A stretch of DNA of 64,000 nucleotides from Aalborgiella sp040079635 (GCA_040079635.1 JBEBJY010000001.1:1-64000); one strand, 5' to 3'; shown: positions 16,955 through 26,418, counted from the first letter of the stretch. Made by a program: numbers and translations. Notes: generated from the sequence alone by a model not told the origin.

Positions 16955-18631
16955 ATGACAAACCTCCCCAACCATCGCACCCGTGGTGACCAAACCGCTG
17001 CTTGGGCAGCTTTGCAGCAGCATTTCGACACATTCGCTAAAAACTTCGATGTCAGAGACGCTTTTGCAGCTGATGCCAATCGTTTTGAAACACTCAGCCA
17101 GCAAGCGCCCTACGTCTTTGCCGATTTGTCTAAAAACCGTTTGGACGCAGCCACGCAAGCGCTGTTGATGGATTTGGCACGTCAAAGCGGTGTTGAAGCG
17201 CACCGCGACGCGATGTTCGCGGGCGAAAAGATCAACAACGCTGAAAACCGCGCAGTGATGCATTGGTTGCTCAGAACATCTGAAAACGTTGAAAATAATG
17301 CCTCAAATATGCCTCTAGCCAGCGTATTTATTGACTCATTAGCTATAAATAATATAGCAAATTCAGAGTCAAAAGAAGACATCAATACCAACTTGGCTCT
17401 GGTGCACCAAACCTTGACGCCCATGCTGGCCTATGCCGAGCACATCCGCGCAGACGCGCAGATCACCGACATCGTCAACATTGGCATTGGCGGCTCAGAT
17501 TTAGGACCACTCATGGCGGTGTTGGCTTTGGACAGCTTTGCCACGACAGGTAAACGTTTGCACTTCGTCTCCAACGTCGATGGCCATGAGCTGGCAGCGG
17601 TGTTGAAAAGCCTCAAAGCCGAAAATACCTTGTTCTTGGTGGCCTCCAAAACCTTCACCACCATTGAAACCATGACCAACGCCTTGTCTGCCAAAGCGTG
17701 GTTTGAGGCGAATTATGGCGATAAATCAGCTCTTTTAACGACAGATAAAGGCAATACAGGAATAGCACTCCATTTTGCAGCATTAACGACGAATGTAGCT
17801 GCTGCCAACAACTTCGGTATCAGCACCACCTTCGGCTTTTGGGATTGGGTTGGTGGTCGTTACTCCATGTGGTCTGCGATTGGTTTACCGATAGCGATTG
17901 CCATTGGTGCACAAGGTTTTAAGGACATGCTGGCAGGCGCGAGCGCGATGGATGAGCATTTCCGCACCGCGCCACTGGAAGCGAATTTGCCTGTCAAACT
18001 CGGTCTGCTAGACGTTTGGTACCGCAATTTCCACGGCTTCACCAGCCGCTGCGTTGCACCGTACCACAGCGCTTTGAAGCGTTTGCCAGCTTATTTGCAG
18101 CAATTGGAGATGGAAAGTAACGGCAAACAGGTCGATGCGAACGGGCAGATGTTGCCGTTTTCAACCTCAGCCGTCGTTTGGGGCGAGCCAGGCACCAACG
18201 GCCAGCATGCGTTTTTCCAAATGCTGCACCAAGGCACTGATGTCGTTCCGGTCGAATTCATCGCCGTGAAAAACGCCCGACACAACTTGCCGGGGCATCA
18301 GCAGCGTTTGTTAGCGAATGCGGTGGCGCAGGCGCAGGCGCTGATGATGGGTAAAGCTGACGCAGGTGGACACAAGAATTTCCCCGGCAACCGCCCGAGC
18401 ACGACGATGCTGCTGGAAGACTTAACCCCCGCCAGCTTTGGCGCGCTGATTGCGCTTTACGAGCACCGCGTTTTCGTCGCCGGTAGCGTGTGGGGCATCA
18501 ACAGTTTTGACCAATGGGGTGTCGAGCTGGGCAAGGTGCTGGCCGTGGATATTGAAAAGCGCATGTCGTCTGGCGACATGGCTGGGTTGGATGGGTCGAC
18601 GCAGGGGTTGTTGAAGAAATTGCGTGTATAA
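16955..18631 (+). CDS. pgi: Glucose-6-phosphate isomerase
   Basis: Interconverts glucose-6-phosphate and fructose-6-phosphate. 558 residues. Motifs: IGIGGSDLGP (phosphate-binding SIS loop), GGRYSMWSAIGLP, and the C-terminal signature FDQWGVELGK with the catalytic lysine. Residues about 119-135 (PLASVFIDSLAINNIAN), between LLRTSENVENN and the conserved NIGIGGSD segment, come from a dispersed repeat read in frame. Confidence 0.97.
   Translation: MTNLPNHRTRGDQTAAWAALQQHFDTFAKNFDVRDAFAADANRFETLSQQAPYVFADLSKNRLDAATQALLMDLARQSGVEAHRDAMFAGEKINNAENRAVMHWLLRTSENVENNASNMPLASVFIDSLAINNIANSESKEDINTNLALVHQTLTPMLAYAEHIRADAQITDIVNIGIGGSDLGPLMAVLALDSFATTGKRLHFVSNVDGHELAAVLKSLKAENTLFLVASKTFTTIETMTNALSAKAWFEANYGDKSALLTTDKGNTGIALHFAALTTNVAAANNFGISTTFGFWDWVGGRYSMWSAIGLPIAIAIGAQGFKDMLAGASAMDEHFRTAPLEANLPVKLGLLDVWYRNFHGFTSRCVAPYHSALKRLPAYLQQLEMESNGKQVDANGQMLPFSTSAVVWGEPGTNGQHAFFQMLHQGTDVVPVEFIAVKNARHNLPGHQQRLLANAVAQAQALMMGKADAGGHKNFPGNRPSTTMLLEDLTPASFGALIALYEHRVFVAGSVWGINSFDQWGVELGKVLAVDIEKRMSSGDMAGLDGSTQGLLKKLRV
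17310..17359 (+). repeat. Dispersed hairpin repeat, copy inside pgi
   Basis: Forward orientation, hairpin GCTATA...TATAGC perfect. Core differs by AGCCAGCG and by GACTCA where intergenic copies often have GCCTAA, which removes the stop codon of this frame. Confidence 0.9.
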
Positions 18632-18634
18632 ACT

Positions 18635-18683
18635 TGCTATATAAATAATAGCTATTCAGGCAATAAATACGCCGGCTACAGCA
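18635..18683 (-). repeat. Dispersed hairpin repeat, intergenic copy after pgi
   Basis: Reverse orientation with intact core GGCAATAAATACGCCGGCTA. It fills most of the 73-bp space between the convergent ends of pgi and the cyclo-ligase gene; no other terminator is visible there. Confidence 0.9.
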
Positions 18684-18704
18684 TTATTCATGCATATTTC
18701 TAGC

Positions 18705-19343
18705 CTATTTCTGCCACATAACGCCCGTATCGCTCAATATCGCATCCAGCGGTACATCGTGCGCTTCTGGGGTGAAATCTTCCTGCCAGCCGTTGCTGTA
18801 GCCTAATCCGACCGTGGTGGGTTGCGGTTGCAATGTCGCCAAAGTGCGGTCGTAAAAGCCACCGCCATAACCCAAACGGTAGCCACCGGGGCCAAAACCC
18901 ACGCAGGGCACGAACAACAACGTCGGCACGACGACGCCCGTGTCCTTCGGTTTCGGAATACCGTAAGCGTCTTCCTCCATCGGGCAGCCTGGGTACCAAG
19001 TGTGAAAAGTGAGCGTTTTGTGAACTTTGTCGATCACCGGCAGGCCAATTTTGCAGGGCGATCTGTTTGCTACAGTTTCGGTAGCTACTTGGGCAGCATA
19101 ATCGCCGGCTGCAGGCTCATTTGCGTGATGCACGGCGGTCAAGGCAGCATCTTCTTGCCAGCGGTAGAGCGCGGGCAGCGGGTCAAATTCGCCTTTGATG
19201 GGCCAATACGCGCCAATCACGGTGTCTGGGCGGTTAAACAGCCAAATGCGCATCACGCGTTGTAACAAGTCAGCGCGCTGTAGTCTATCGGGTAAATTCA
19301 AGCGTTGTTCTATCAAGGCTTTGCGCACCGCAGCTTTATCCAT
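18705..19343 (-). CDS. 5-formyltetrahydrofolate cyclo-ligase
   Basis: ATP-dependent conversion of 5-formyl-THF to 5,10-methenyl-THF. 212 residues from the ATG at 19343, which matches the family start MDKAAVRKALIEQRLNL; the open frame runs further upstream without support. ATP/folate motifs: GAYWPIKGEFDP and the C-terminal VGFGPGGYRLGYGGGFYDRTL. Residues 77-92 (PAAGDYAAQVATETVAN) are a repeat-derived insertion just before KIGLPVID. The start codon is 13 bp from the divergent transglycosylase start. Confidence 0.93.
   Translation of the reverse strand: MDKAAVRKALIEQRLNLPDRLQRADLLQRVMRIWLFNRPDTVIGAYWPIKGEFDPLPALYRWQEDAALTAVHHANEPAAGDYAAQVATETVANRSPCKIGLPVIDKVHKTLTFHTWYPGCPMEEDAYGIPKPKDTGVVVPTLLFVPCVGFGPGGYRLGYGGGFYDRTLATLQPQPTTVGLGYSNGWQEDFTPEAHDVPLDAILSDTGVMWQK
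19068..19115 (-). repeat. Dispersed hairpin repeat, copy inside the cyclo-ligase gene
   Basis: Sense with the gene. Stem GCTAC...GTAGC (paired change). The core has drifted (CAGCCGGCGATTATGCTGCC) but the frame is that of the rlmJ and pgi copies. Confidence 0.7.
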
Positions 19344-19356
19344 TATTCTTACCCTT

Positions 19357-21375
19357 ATGACTATTTTGAATTTCCCGAAATTTGCTACGCATTTTCCCAG
19401 AGCCTTGATTTTGACATCACTTTTGTCCCTTGCAACACTTACTTGCTGGGCGCAGAGCAGCACTGATATCCGAGTAGAGGCCCGCACGGAGGCCAGGGCA
19501 GACAATGTGTTGGTCGAAATGAACGCGGCCTTCAAAAAGCTCGATAAAAAACGCCTCTCCGAGCTGCTGCCCCAAGCCGCTGGCCATAGTCTAGAGCCGT
19601 GGGCAGCTTATTGGGAGCTCAAAGCGCGACTAGAAAGCGCTTCGGATGATGAGGTTCAACGCTTTTTAGCCAAGTATGTCGGTACCTACCAAGAAGACCG
19701 CATGCGTAACGACTGGTTGATGCTGCTAGGTCAACGCCGCGATTGGGGTAACTTTGCTTTTCAATACCCGCAATACCGCATGCGCGACGACAAAGAAGTG
19801 CGCTGTTACGCCATCTTGGTTGACCATTTGCAAACGCCCCAAGCTGCAGGCACTCTGACGGGGACCTTGCCGGCTGAACGCGCTGCCGAAGTCCGCAAAT
19901 TGTGGTGGTCGCTCAAAGATACAGACGATGGTTGCAACTTGGCGGCAGACCGTTTGATCAAAGATCCTAATTCAGCACAAACCGGTATGAATGCGCAAGA
20001 TGCCTACATCAAAGCCCGCTTGGCGACCGAGGTCAACCGCGCCCGCGCTGCTAAAAACGCCTTGCAAATTGTGATGGGTTCTAAAAATTCGCGCAGTGAA
20101 GAGTCGCTCTTGGACATCTTGCGCACAGCGGCGGGCAACGCAGACAGCGCGGCAGACGAGCTGCGCCGAAAAGCGGCACAATTCAACACCGAGCAGACCA
20201 ATTGGCTGTGGGGCGCGATTGGCAAACAAGCAGCTTTGAGCCAAAACAGCAACTCGGCCAGCTATTTTGCCAACGTCAACCGCGACACTGATTTGAACGA
20301 TGACACCTTGGGTTGGAAAGTGCGCGCTACCTTGCGCGTCAGCAGCAAGCCAAATTGGACGGCTGTTCTGCACGCCATCAACGCCATGAGCGAGCCCACG
20401 CAAAAAGACGCGATTTGGACCTATTGGAAAGCGCGTGCCCTCAAATCAAAAAATCAACTGCCAGAAGCCAATGCCCTGTTCGAACGCATCGCCAGCGTGC
20501 GCGGCTTTTACGAGCAGTTGGCACTGGAAGAGTTGGGCCGAAAAATCACCGTACCAGAGCGCCCTGCTGAATTAGCGCCACTAGAAAAAGCCGCAGCGCG
20601 TCAAAATGCGGGTTTGAACCGCGCTTTGAAAGCCATCAGCATCGGCCTGCGATCTGAAGGCGTGCGCGAGTGGAACTACAGCACCAATTTGACCAATTCA
20701 GCTGGCCAAGCTGGCGGCATGAACGACCGCGAGCTGCTGGCTGCTGCCCATTACGCCTGCGAGCGCGAGGTGTGGGATCGCTGCATCAACACCAGCGAAC
20801 GCACCAAAACGTTGATCGATTTCGACCAACGTTTTCCCATGCCTTTCCGTAGTTCGGTGGTGAGGCGTGCGGGTGACATCGGGCTTGACCCCGCCTATGT
20901 CTATGGTTTGATTCGCCAAGAAAGCCGCTTCATCATGGACGCCCGCTCTGGCGTGGGCGCTTCGGGCTTGATGCAGGTTATGCCCGCCACCGCGCGTTGG
21001 ACGGCGAAGAAAATCGGGTTGACCAACTTCACGGCAGACCAAATCAACGACCGCGAAACCAATATCGCCATTGGCACGGGTTATTTGAAGCTGGTGCTGG
21101 ACGATTTTGCCGGCTCCATGCCCTTAGCCGCTGCCGCCTACAACGCCGGCCCTGGCCGCCCCCGCGCTTGGCGCAACGGTGCAGTGGTGGAAACGGCGAT
21201 TTGGGCTGAAAACGTGCCTTTCGCCGAAACGCGTGATTACGTCAAAAAAGTCTTGAGCAACACCACCAACTACGCCGCGATTTTGACCGGGCAACCGCAA
21301 TCCCTCAAAAACCGTCTTGGTATGGTCGGCCCGTTGGGGGTTGATGCACCCGCCGTGAACACCGATTTGCCGTGA
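19357..21375 (+). CDS. slt: Soluble lytic murein transglycosylase
   Basis: Cleaves peptidoglycan with formation of 1,6-anhydromuramic ends in the periplasm. 672 residues from the ATG at 19357, which gives a signal peptide ending LTCWAQS. Residues about 40-470 form the alpha-helical superhelix of Slt70-type enzymes. The catalytic SLT domain follows: GLIRQESRF with the catalytic glutamate, then GASGLMQVMPATA, TNIAIGTGYL and AAAYNAGPGRPRAW. Confidence 0.95.
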   Translation: MTILNFPKFATHFPRALILTSLLSLATLTCWAQSSTDIRVEARTEARADNVLVEMNAAFKKLDKKRLSELLPQAAGHSLEPWAAYWELKARLESASDDEVQRFLAKYVGTYQEDRMRNDWLMLLGQRRDWGNFAFQYPQYRMRDDKEVRCYAILVDHLQTPQAAGTLTGTLPAERAAEVRKLWWSLKDTDDGCNLAADRLIKDPNSAQTGMNAQDAYIKARLATEVNRARAAKNALQIVMGSKNSRSEESLLDILRTAAGNADSAADELRRKAAQFNTEQTNWLWGAIGKQAALSQNSNSASYFANVNRDTDLNDDTLGWKVRATLRVSSKPNWTAVLHAINAMSEPTQKDAIWTYWKARALKSKNQLPEANALFERIASVRGFYEQLALEELGRKITVPERPAELAPLEKAAARQNAGLNRALKAISIGLRSEGVREWNYSTNLTNSAGQAGGMNDRELLAAAHYACEREVWDRCINTSERTKTLIDFDQRFPMPFRSSVVRRAGDIGLDPAYVYGLIRQESRFIMDARSGVGASGLMQVMPATARWTAKKIGLTNFTADQINDRETNIAIGTGYLKLVLDDFAGSMPLAAAAYNAGPGRPRAWRNGAVVETAIWAENVPFAETRDYVKKVLSNTTNYAAILTGQPQSLKNRLGMVGPLGVDAPAVNTDLP

Positions 21376-21388
21376 TACCCTTGAGCGA

Positions 21389-22381
21389 ATGAATACAATG
21401 AAAATAACATTTGAAAAAGTCCTCGGAAAAGTTCTCGTATTAGGCGGCACTGGCTTTGTAGGCCGTCACGTTTGTGAAAAACTAACCCGTCAAAACATCC
21501 ACGTCACAGTGCCCACCCGCCGGTGCAGCAATGCACAACATGTGCAGTCGCTGCCCATGCTGGATGTGTTGGAAGTCAATATCCACGATCCCGCAGCACT
21601 CGCCGCTTTGGTCGCTGGGCATGATGCGGTGGTCAATTTGGTCGCGGTATTGCATGGCGACGAAGCCGCTTTTGAGCGCGCCCACGTGGATTTGCCCAAA
21701 AAATTGGCCACTGCGTGCCTGCAAGCGGGTGTCAAACGCCTCGTTCACGTCAGCGCCTTGGGCGCAGCGGTAGATGGGCCGTCCATGTACCAACGCAGCA
21801 AAGCACGCGGCGAAGCGGTTTTGCAAGCCGCTGGCCTTGACCTTACCATTCTGCGCCCCAGCGTCATCTTTGGGGCTGACGACAAGTTTTTGAATTTGTT
21901 TGCCAAGTTGCAAAAAGTGTTTCCTGTCATGCCTTTGGCAGGTGCAGCCACCAAGTTCCAGCCCGTTTGGGTGGAAGATGTGGCGCAAGCTGTGGTTAAT
22001 AGCTTGACCCAACAATCACCATCTGCAAACGCAGTGATCGAAGCTTGCGGCCCTGATGTGCTGACCTTGAAAGACTTAGTCCAGCTCTCCGCCATCGCCG
22101 CTGGCATCAACCGTGGCCATGGTCGCCCAGTTTTGGCTTTACCGCCATTTCTAGGCAAACTGCAAGCCATGGCGATGCGTTTGCTGCCAGGTGAGCCCTT
22201 GATCAGCCAAGACAATTTGGACTCCATGAAGGTCGACAACGTTGGCACTGGCAAGCTGCCAAATCTGCAAACCTTAGGCATTACCCCAAGCAGTCTTGCC
22301 GCCATTGTGCCCACCTATTTGGGCAACAGCAACGCATTACGACAACAATTGGCGTTTCGCAAAACAGCAGGGCGGTTTTAA
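21389..22381 (+). CDS. NAD-dependent epimerase family protein, NDUFA9-like
   Basis: A 330-residue extended SDR. The N-terminal nucleotide site VLVLGGTGFVGRHVCEKL is intact, and the active-site YxxxK appears as YQRSKARGE (about residue 133). Betaproteobacterial members of this group are named 'complex I NDUFA9 subunit family' by similarity to the mitochondrial accessory subunit; a role in NADH dehydrogenase is not shown for bacteria. Located between slt and a GST gene, an arrangement common in this order. Confidence 0.85.
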   Translation: MNTMKITFEKVLGKVLVLGGTGFVGRHVCEKLTRQNIHVTVPTRRCSNAQHVQSLPMLDVLEVNIHDPAALAALVAGHDAVVNLVAVLHGDEAAFERAHVDLPKKLATACLQAGVKRLVHVSALGAAVDGPSMYQRSKARGEAVLQAAGLDLTILRPSVIFGADDKFLNLFAKLQKVFPVMPLAGAATKFQPVWVEDVAQAVVNSLTQQSPSANAVIEACGPDVLTLKDLVQLSAIAAGINRGHGRPVLALPPFLGKLQAMAMRLLPGEPLISQDNLDSMKVDNVGTGKLPNLQTLGITPSSLAAIVPTYLGNSNALRQQLAFRKTAGRF

Positions 22382-22513
22382 ACACAGACCTTTGCGTTCA
22401 TGCGCGATGGGCATGATTGCTAGGCAAAATCTTCATCAATTGCTGGCTTTACCTGCTGTAAGCTGCAGTTTCGTTCCCAACTTTTTCTCTCCCAACTTTT
22501 GAAGGAAAAAAAC

Positions 22514-23209
22514 GTGTTGAAACTCTACATTGGCAATAAAAACTATTCTTCGTGGTCCATGCGCCCGTGGGTGCTGCTGACCCAAGCGGGTATTCCGTTT
22601 GAAGAGGTGATGGTGCGCTTTGACTCGTTTGATGCCAATTCCACCTTCAAAAACACCATGGCCAGCGTCAGCCCGACTGGCAAAGTACCTGCCTTGGTTG
22701 ATACCTCTGTAGCCGGCGATTTGAAGATTTGGGACACCCTCGCCATTGCAGAATATGCTGCCGAGCAGTTTCCCGACAAACACCTCTGGCCCAAAGACAA
22801 AGCCGCCCGCGCCATCGCCCGCTCCGTTTGTGCCGAAATGCATGCTGGCTTCACAGGTTTGCGCAGCAATTGCGGCATGAACATCGAAGCCTCGTTACCA
22901 GAAATCGGTCAACTCGTCTGGCGCGACAAACCCGCCGTACAAGCCGATGTGCAGCGCATCGTTGAGCTTTGGAGCGGATTGCTTGAAAAGCATGGCGGCC
23001 CCATGCTTTTTGGTGATTTTTCAATAGCAGATGCCTACTTCGCCCCCGTTTGCATGCGTTTCAACACCTACCAACTTCCTCTGCCTGCCAATATTGCTGC
23101 TTACGTTGCTAGAGTTACCGCATTGCCTAGCGTGCAGAAGTGGATACAAGAGTCTTTGTTGGAAAAAGACTTTGTGGCGATGGATGAGCCGTATCGCGTT
23201 AAACCATAA
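22514..23209 (+). CDS. Glutathione S-transferase family protein
   Basis: A 231-residue cytosolic GST. I place the start at the GTG at 22514 because AAGGA lies 7 bases upstream; a longer frame starts inside that ribosome site. The N-terminal thioredoxin domain begins LKLYIGNKNYSSWSMRPW, a signature of a bacterial subgroup with active-site Ser, and GKVPALVD holds the cis-Pro. The all-helical C-terminal domain includes FGDFSIADAYFAPV. Substrate unknown. Confidence 0.88.
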   Translation: MLKLYIGNKNYSSWSMRPWVLLTQAGIPFEEVMVRFDSFDANSTFKNTMASVSPTGKVPALVDTSVAGDLKIWDTLAIAEYAAEQFPDKHLWPKDKAARAIARSVCAEMHAGFTGLRSNCGMNIEASLPEIGQLVWRDKPAVQADVQRIVELWSGLLEKHGGPMLFGDFSIADAYFAPVCMRFNTYQLPLPANIAAYVARVTALPSVQKWIQESLLEKDFVAMDEPYRVKP

Positions 23210-23381
23210 GCCAACTCGGCAACCGTAAATCTGTAAACTACTCTGAAGTAACAAATAAAGACAATTTCCGTCGAGAACTTAAGCAACTTTTTGGTTTAGT
23301 GTGCGTTATGTAACATACGGTAGAGGCAAAGTCTGCCATCATGAGTTTTGTAAACACTCTTTAAACCGTCAAAGGAATTGT

Positions 23382-23813
23382 ATGAAAAAGACATTTAAAA
23401 ATTCGCTCAAACTGGGTTTAGTTGCGACATCTATTGCGCTGTTAAGTGCATGCGGCGGTGGAAATACCGAAGACATCAATAATTTAGCTGGTAATTACGA
23501 CTATACACAGTTCAAATTGACTGCAAATACATGCAATTCTGATGTGGCCCAAACCATAGATCGTGGTAGCGAATCTGTAACACAAGACGGCGTAAATATA
23601 TCGCTCAACAGTTTTGGAACAGTGTTCCGTGGAACTGTTGATGCTGACAATATGGGCTTTACAGCTTCATATACCCAAACGCAAAATGACGTACCTGTTG
23701 TGAGCAAATACGCATTTAGAAGAATTGTTATTGGTAAAGATTACGAAGTCAATTTCACTATCACGACTGGCGCGTGTGCAGTTCAATACTCAGGAACGGC
23801 TTTAAGAAGCTGA
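23382..23813 (+). CDS. Small predicted lipoprotein
   Basis: A 143-residue protein, unrecognised. Start at 23382 is supported by AAAGGA upstream and by a lipoprotein signal (MKKTFKNSLKLGLVATSIAL, lipobox LSAC). The mature part begins with a Gly-rich linker and is rich in Thr, Asn and Val in an alternating pattern, suggesting a small beta barrel or sandwich, with two cysteines that could form a disulfide (NTCNSD and GACAVQ). An 11-base palindrome TATGTAACATA (23309-23319) lies about 60 bp upstream. The gene sits alone between the GST gene and cca. Confidence 0.7.
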   Translation: MKKTFKNSLKLGLVATSIALLSACGGGNTEDINNLAGNYDYTQFKLTANTCNSDVAQTIDRGSESVTQDGVNISLNSFGTVFRGTVDADNMGFTASYTQTQNDVPVVSKYAFRRIVIGKDYEVNFTITTGACAVQYSGTALRS

Positions 23814-23839
23814 TCTCCTAACCCGCTAAACTAACCCCC

Positions 23840-25192
23840 ATGCAAATTTACATGGTGGGTGGTGCAGTGCGGGACGCTTTGCTGGGGCTGCCAGTGAAGG
23901 ACAGAGACTGGGTGGCTGTGGGCGCTACGCCACAGCAGCTGGTCGATTTGGGTTATCTGCCTGTTGGTAAAGATTTTCCCGTTTTTCTACACCCCACGAC
24001 CAAAGACGAAGTTGCCTTAGCGCGGCAAGAGCGCAAAACAGCGCCTGGTTACCACGGTTTCGCCTTCCATGCAGCGCCTGATGTGACGTTGGAGCAGGAC
24101 CTGTCACGGCGCGATCTTACTATTAATTCCATAGCTATTCAGGCAATAAATACGCCGGCTACATGCCAATTTGAGCATGTTTTTAAAGCAAATATATCGA
24201 TTTCACTAGACAGAGCGCAACTAATCGACCCTTACGGCGGGCTGCGCGATTTAGACGCCAAAGTCTTACGCTACGTCTCCCCCGCTTTTGCCGAAGACCC
24301 CGTGCGGATTCTGCGTTTAGCGCGTTTTGCAGCGCGGTTCAGCGACTTCACCGTTGCGCCTGAAACTATGGCGTTGATGCGGCAGATGGTACAAAACGGC
24401 GAGGTCGATGCCTTGGTTTCAGAACGCGTTTGGCAAGAAATCGCCAAAGGCTTGATGGAAACCAAACCCTCCCGCATGTTTGAAGTGCTGCGCGAATGCG
24501 GTGCTTTGCAACGGCTTTTACCTGAATTAGACCGGCTCTGGGGCGTGCCCCAGCGGGCGGAGTACCACCCCGAAATCGACACTGGCGTGCACGCCATGAT
24601 GGTGCTGGACATGAGTGCACGATTGAACTGCAACCTTGCCATCCGCTACGCATGCCTGTGCCACGACTTCGGCAAAGGCACGACGCCAGCCGATGTGCTG
24701 CCGCGCCACATCGGCCATGAAGACCGCAGCGTCAAGCTTTTACGGGAAGTGAGCACACGCTTACGTGTGCCAACCGATTGCAAAGAGCTGGCCGAAGTGG
24801 TGGCGCGTGAGCATGGCAACATCCACCGAAGTGGTGATTTCAGCGCAGCAGCCATCGTGCGGCTGTTAGAGCGTTGCGACGCCTTCCGCAAACCTGCCCG
24901 CTTTGCCGAGGTGCTGCTGGCTTGCGAATGCGATGCTCGCGGCAGGCTAGGCTTTGAAGACGCTGCCTACCCGCAGCGCCAGCGTTTGCTGCAAAGCTTG
25001 CAAGCGGCGCAAACGGTGACTGCTGAAAACGCTATTAATAATATAGCTGTTCAGGCAATAAATACGCCGGCTAAAGGCCAAAATGACACTGAAAATGAGC
25101 CCTTAGAAGCAAAAACCGTCTCGGGTAAGCAGATTGGGGAGATGATTCATGCGGCTAGGGTGAAAGCTGTGGAAAAAGAGCTTCAAAACTAA
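23840..25192 (+). CDS. cca: CCA-adding tRNA nucleotidyltransferase
   Basis: Adds or repairs the 3' CCA end of tRNA. 450 residues. The class II nucleotidyltransferase head is clear: MQIYMVGGAVRDALLG, DRDWVAVG (metal-binding Asp pair), ARQERKTAPGYHGF and SRRDLTINSIA, followed by DPYGGLRDL and PVRILRLARFAARF. An HD domain follows (H-HDFGKGTTP). Two repeat copies are read in frame: residues 94-109, directly after the RRDxTIN motif of the catalytic head, and 398-413, in the C-terminal region after the HD domain. The first is a risky place for an insertion, yet all motifs remain intact. Confidence 0.95.
   Translation: MQIYMVGGAVRDALLGLPVKDRDWVAVGATPQQLVDLGYLPVGKDFPVFLHPTTKDEVALARQERKTAPGYHGFAFHAAPDVTLEQDLSRRDLTINSIAIQAINTPATCQFEHVFKANISISLDRAQLIDPYGGLRDLDAKVLRYVSPAFAEDPVRILRLARFAARFSDFTVAPETMALMRQMVQNGEVDALVSERVWQEIAKGLMETKPSRMFEVLRECGALQRLLPELDRLWGVPQRAEYHPEIDTGVHAMMVLDMSARLNCNLAIRYACLCHDFGKGTTPADVLPRHIGHEDRSVKLLREVSTRLRVPTDCKELAEVVAREHGNIHRSGDFSAAAIVRLLERCDAFRKPARFAEVLLACECDARGRLGFEDAAYPQRQRLLQSLQAAQTVTAENAINNIAVQAINTPAKGQNDTENEPLEAKTVSGKQIGEMIHAARVKAVEKELQN
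24119..24165 (-). repeat. Dispersed hairpin repeat, first copy inside cca
   Basis: Intact core GGCAATAAATACGCCGGCTA; stem reduced to CTAT...ATAG. Read as S-I-A-I-Q-A-I-N-T-P-A. Confidence 0.9.
25031..25078 (-). repeat. Dispersed hairpin repeat, second copy inside cca
   Basis: Intact core and stem GCTAT...ATAGC. Read as A-I-N-N-I-A-V-Q-A-I-N-T-P-A, the same frame as the first cca copy. Confidence 0.92.
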
Positions 25193-25218
25193 AGAAAGCG
25201 TCATTTAGCGAACATGCC

Positions 25219-25246
25219 GTCATTCCCGCGCAGGCGGGAATCCACG
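25219..25246 (+). repeat. REP-like palindrome, left of ycaQ
   Basis: GTCATTCCCGCG and CGGGAATCC form an imperfect hairpin in a 25-base unit at 25219-25243. The identical unit occurs in inverse orientation at 26419-26443. Confidence 0.9.
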
Positions 25247-25272
25247 TATCAGTAGCCATCGATGTAGGCTTT

Positions 25273-26397
25273 TCAACGCGCCAGCAAAGACCAGTTAGCC
25301 TGCTGCGCCCCTAAAAACGTCGCCATGCTGTCAACTTCAGCATCCAGCGCCCGTCTTAAATCAGCCGATACACGGTGATTGCCCACCAGCCCAACGCTCA
25401 CTTGCAAAGCTGCATCCGCCACGGCCGCATTGCCCCAACCGATGATATCGTTACGCCAAAGTAGGGGCAGCGCGTAATAGCCGAGCTTGCGTTTGGGTGC
25501 GGGGGTGTAGGCTTCAAAGCGGTAGTCCCAGCCCCAAAACAGGCTGAAGCGGCGGCGATCCCAAACGATGGGGTCGAAAGGCGCGAGCAGGCGGGCGGGC
25601 TGTTGCGTCGCCATGATGGCATTCTGTTTTGGCAACTTTTCGTTTGCAGGCCAGTACCAGTCAACGCCGTCGATTTCTGCGTGCGCCAGTCGCGTCTTGG
25701 CGCGTTGCAGCGCAGCGTTGCGCTGGGGTTTGTGTTGTGGCACGCCACGCATCAGATAGGTGACGAGCTGGCCCAACGAAGCGGCGGGCAGAGGCGCGTA
25801 TTTGTTGACGATCACGTCTATCAAGCCGTCAAGTGCTCCACTTGTGTCGACTGCGGGATCAAACTCGGTTGCGGCATCTCGCAAGGCATACACCCGCGTC
25901 CCCGCATCGCGCCTGGCCACCCGCAGTTGGCCGTGAAAATGCAGTTTGTCCAGCAGTTTGGTGGTGACATTGGACTGCCCGCCAAACCAGTTGGTTGCCG
26001 AGCCGTGAGCGAAGTGTTTGTCTGCATCACGCGGATGCACCGTGCCGCGCTCACGCACGAATTCAATCAAAGCCTGAGTTTGTGTTTTCTCTAACGCGGT
26101 GCGTGCTTGCGTGGGTATGCGCGGGTGCATCAGCGCTTGTGTGGCACGTGGCAAAAAGCCGTAGTTGACGAAAAAATCTTCTTCAATCGGTAGCTTGGGA
26201 TAGTGCTTTTCTAGGTCGCCCGCGCGGTAGTTGTTGACGCGGTGGCGCAAAGTCAAATCCTGCGCCCGCGCCGGGGCGCGTATCGGGTCGGCCTGCACGA
26301 AGCCCAAACGTGAAATAGCCCGACCCAGCGTGGTCGGGCGAAACAGGCTACGGTTTATAGCGAAGTTGCGTAGGTCAAGCAGGGTCGGGCTGGACAT
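25273..26397 (-). CDS. ycaQ: YcaQ-family DNA glycosylase (interstrand-crosslink repair type)
   Basis: A 374-residue protein made of tandem winged-helix domains, family of AlkX/YcaQ and AlkZ, which unhook alkylated bases and crosslinks from DNA. The catalytic QxD motif is present as GFVQADPIRAPARAQDL (about residue 33-49). Other family marks are EEDFFVNYGFLPR, a R-RFSLFWGWDYRFEAYTPAPKRKLGYYALPLLW block and the C-terminal VGNHRVSADLRRALDAE. It lies between two identical inverted REP units, so it may have moved as a cassette. Confidence 0.85.
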   Translation of the reverse strand: MSSPTLLDLRNFAINRSLFRPTTLGRAISRLGFVQADPIRAPARAQDLTLRHRVNNYRAGDLEKHYPKLPIEEDFFVNYGFLPRATQALMHPRIPTQARTALEKTQTQALIEFVRERGTVHPRDADKHFAHGSATNWFGGQSNVTTKLLDKLHFHGQLRVARRDAGTRVYALRDAATEFDPAVDTSGALDGLIDVIVNKYAPLPAASLGQLVTYLMRGVPQHKPQRNAALQRAKTRLAHAEIDGVDWYWPANEKLPKQNAIMATQQPARLLAPFDPIVWDRRRFSLFWGWDYRFEAYTPAPKRKLGYYALPLLWRNDIIGWGNAAVADAALQVSVGLVGNHRVSADLRRALDAEVDSMATFLGAQQANWSLLAR

Positions 26398-26418
26398 GAT
26401 CTATATAAGCGAAGGCAT

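Noticed and set aside
22707..22720. GTAGCCGGCGAT in the GST gene resembling the repeat core
   Set aside because: The match is only about ten bases, there is no hairpin, and the encoded residues fit the GST family as they are.
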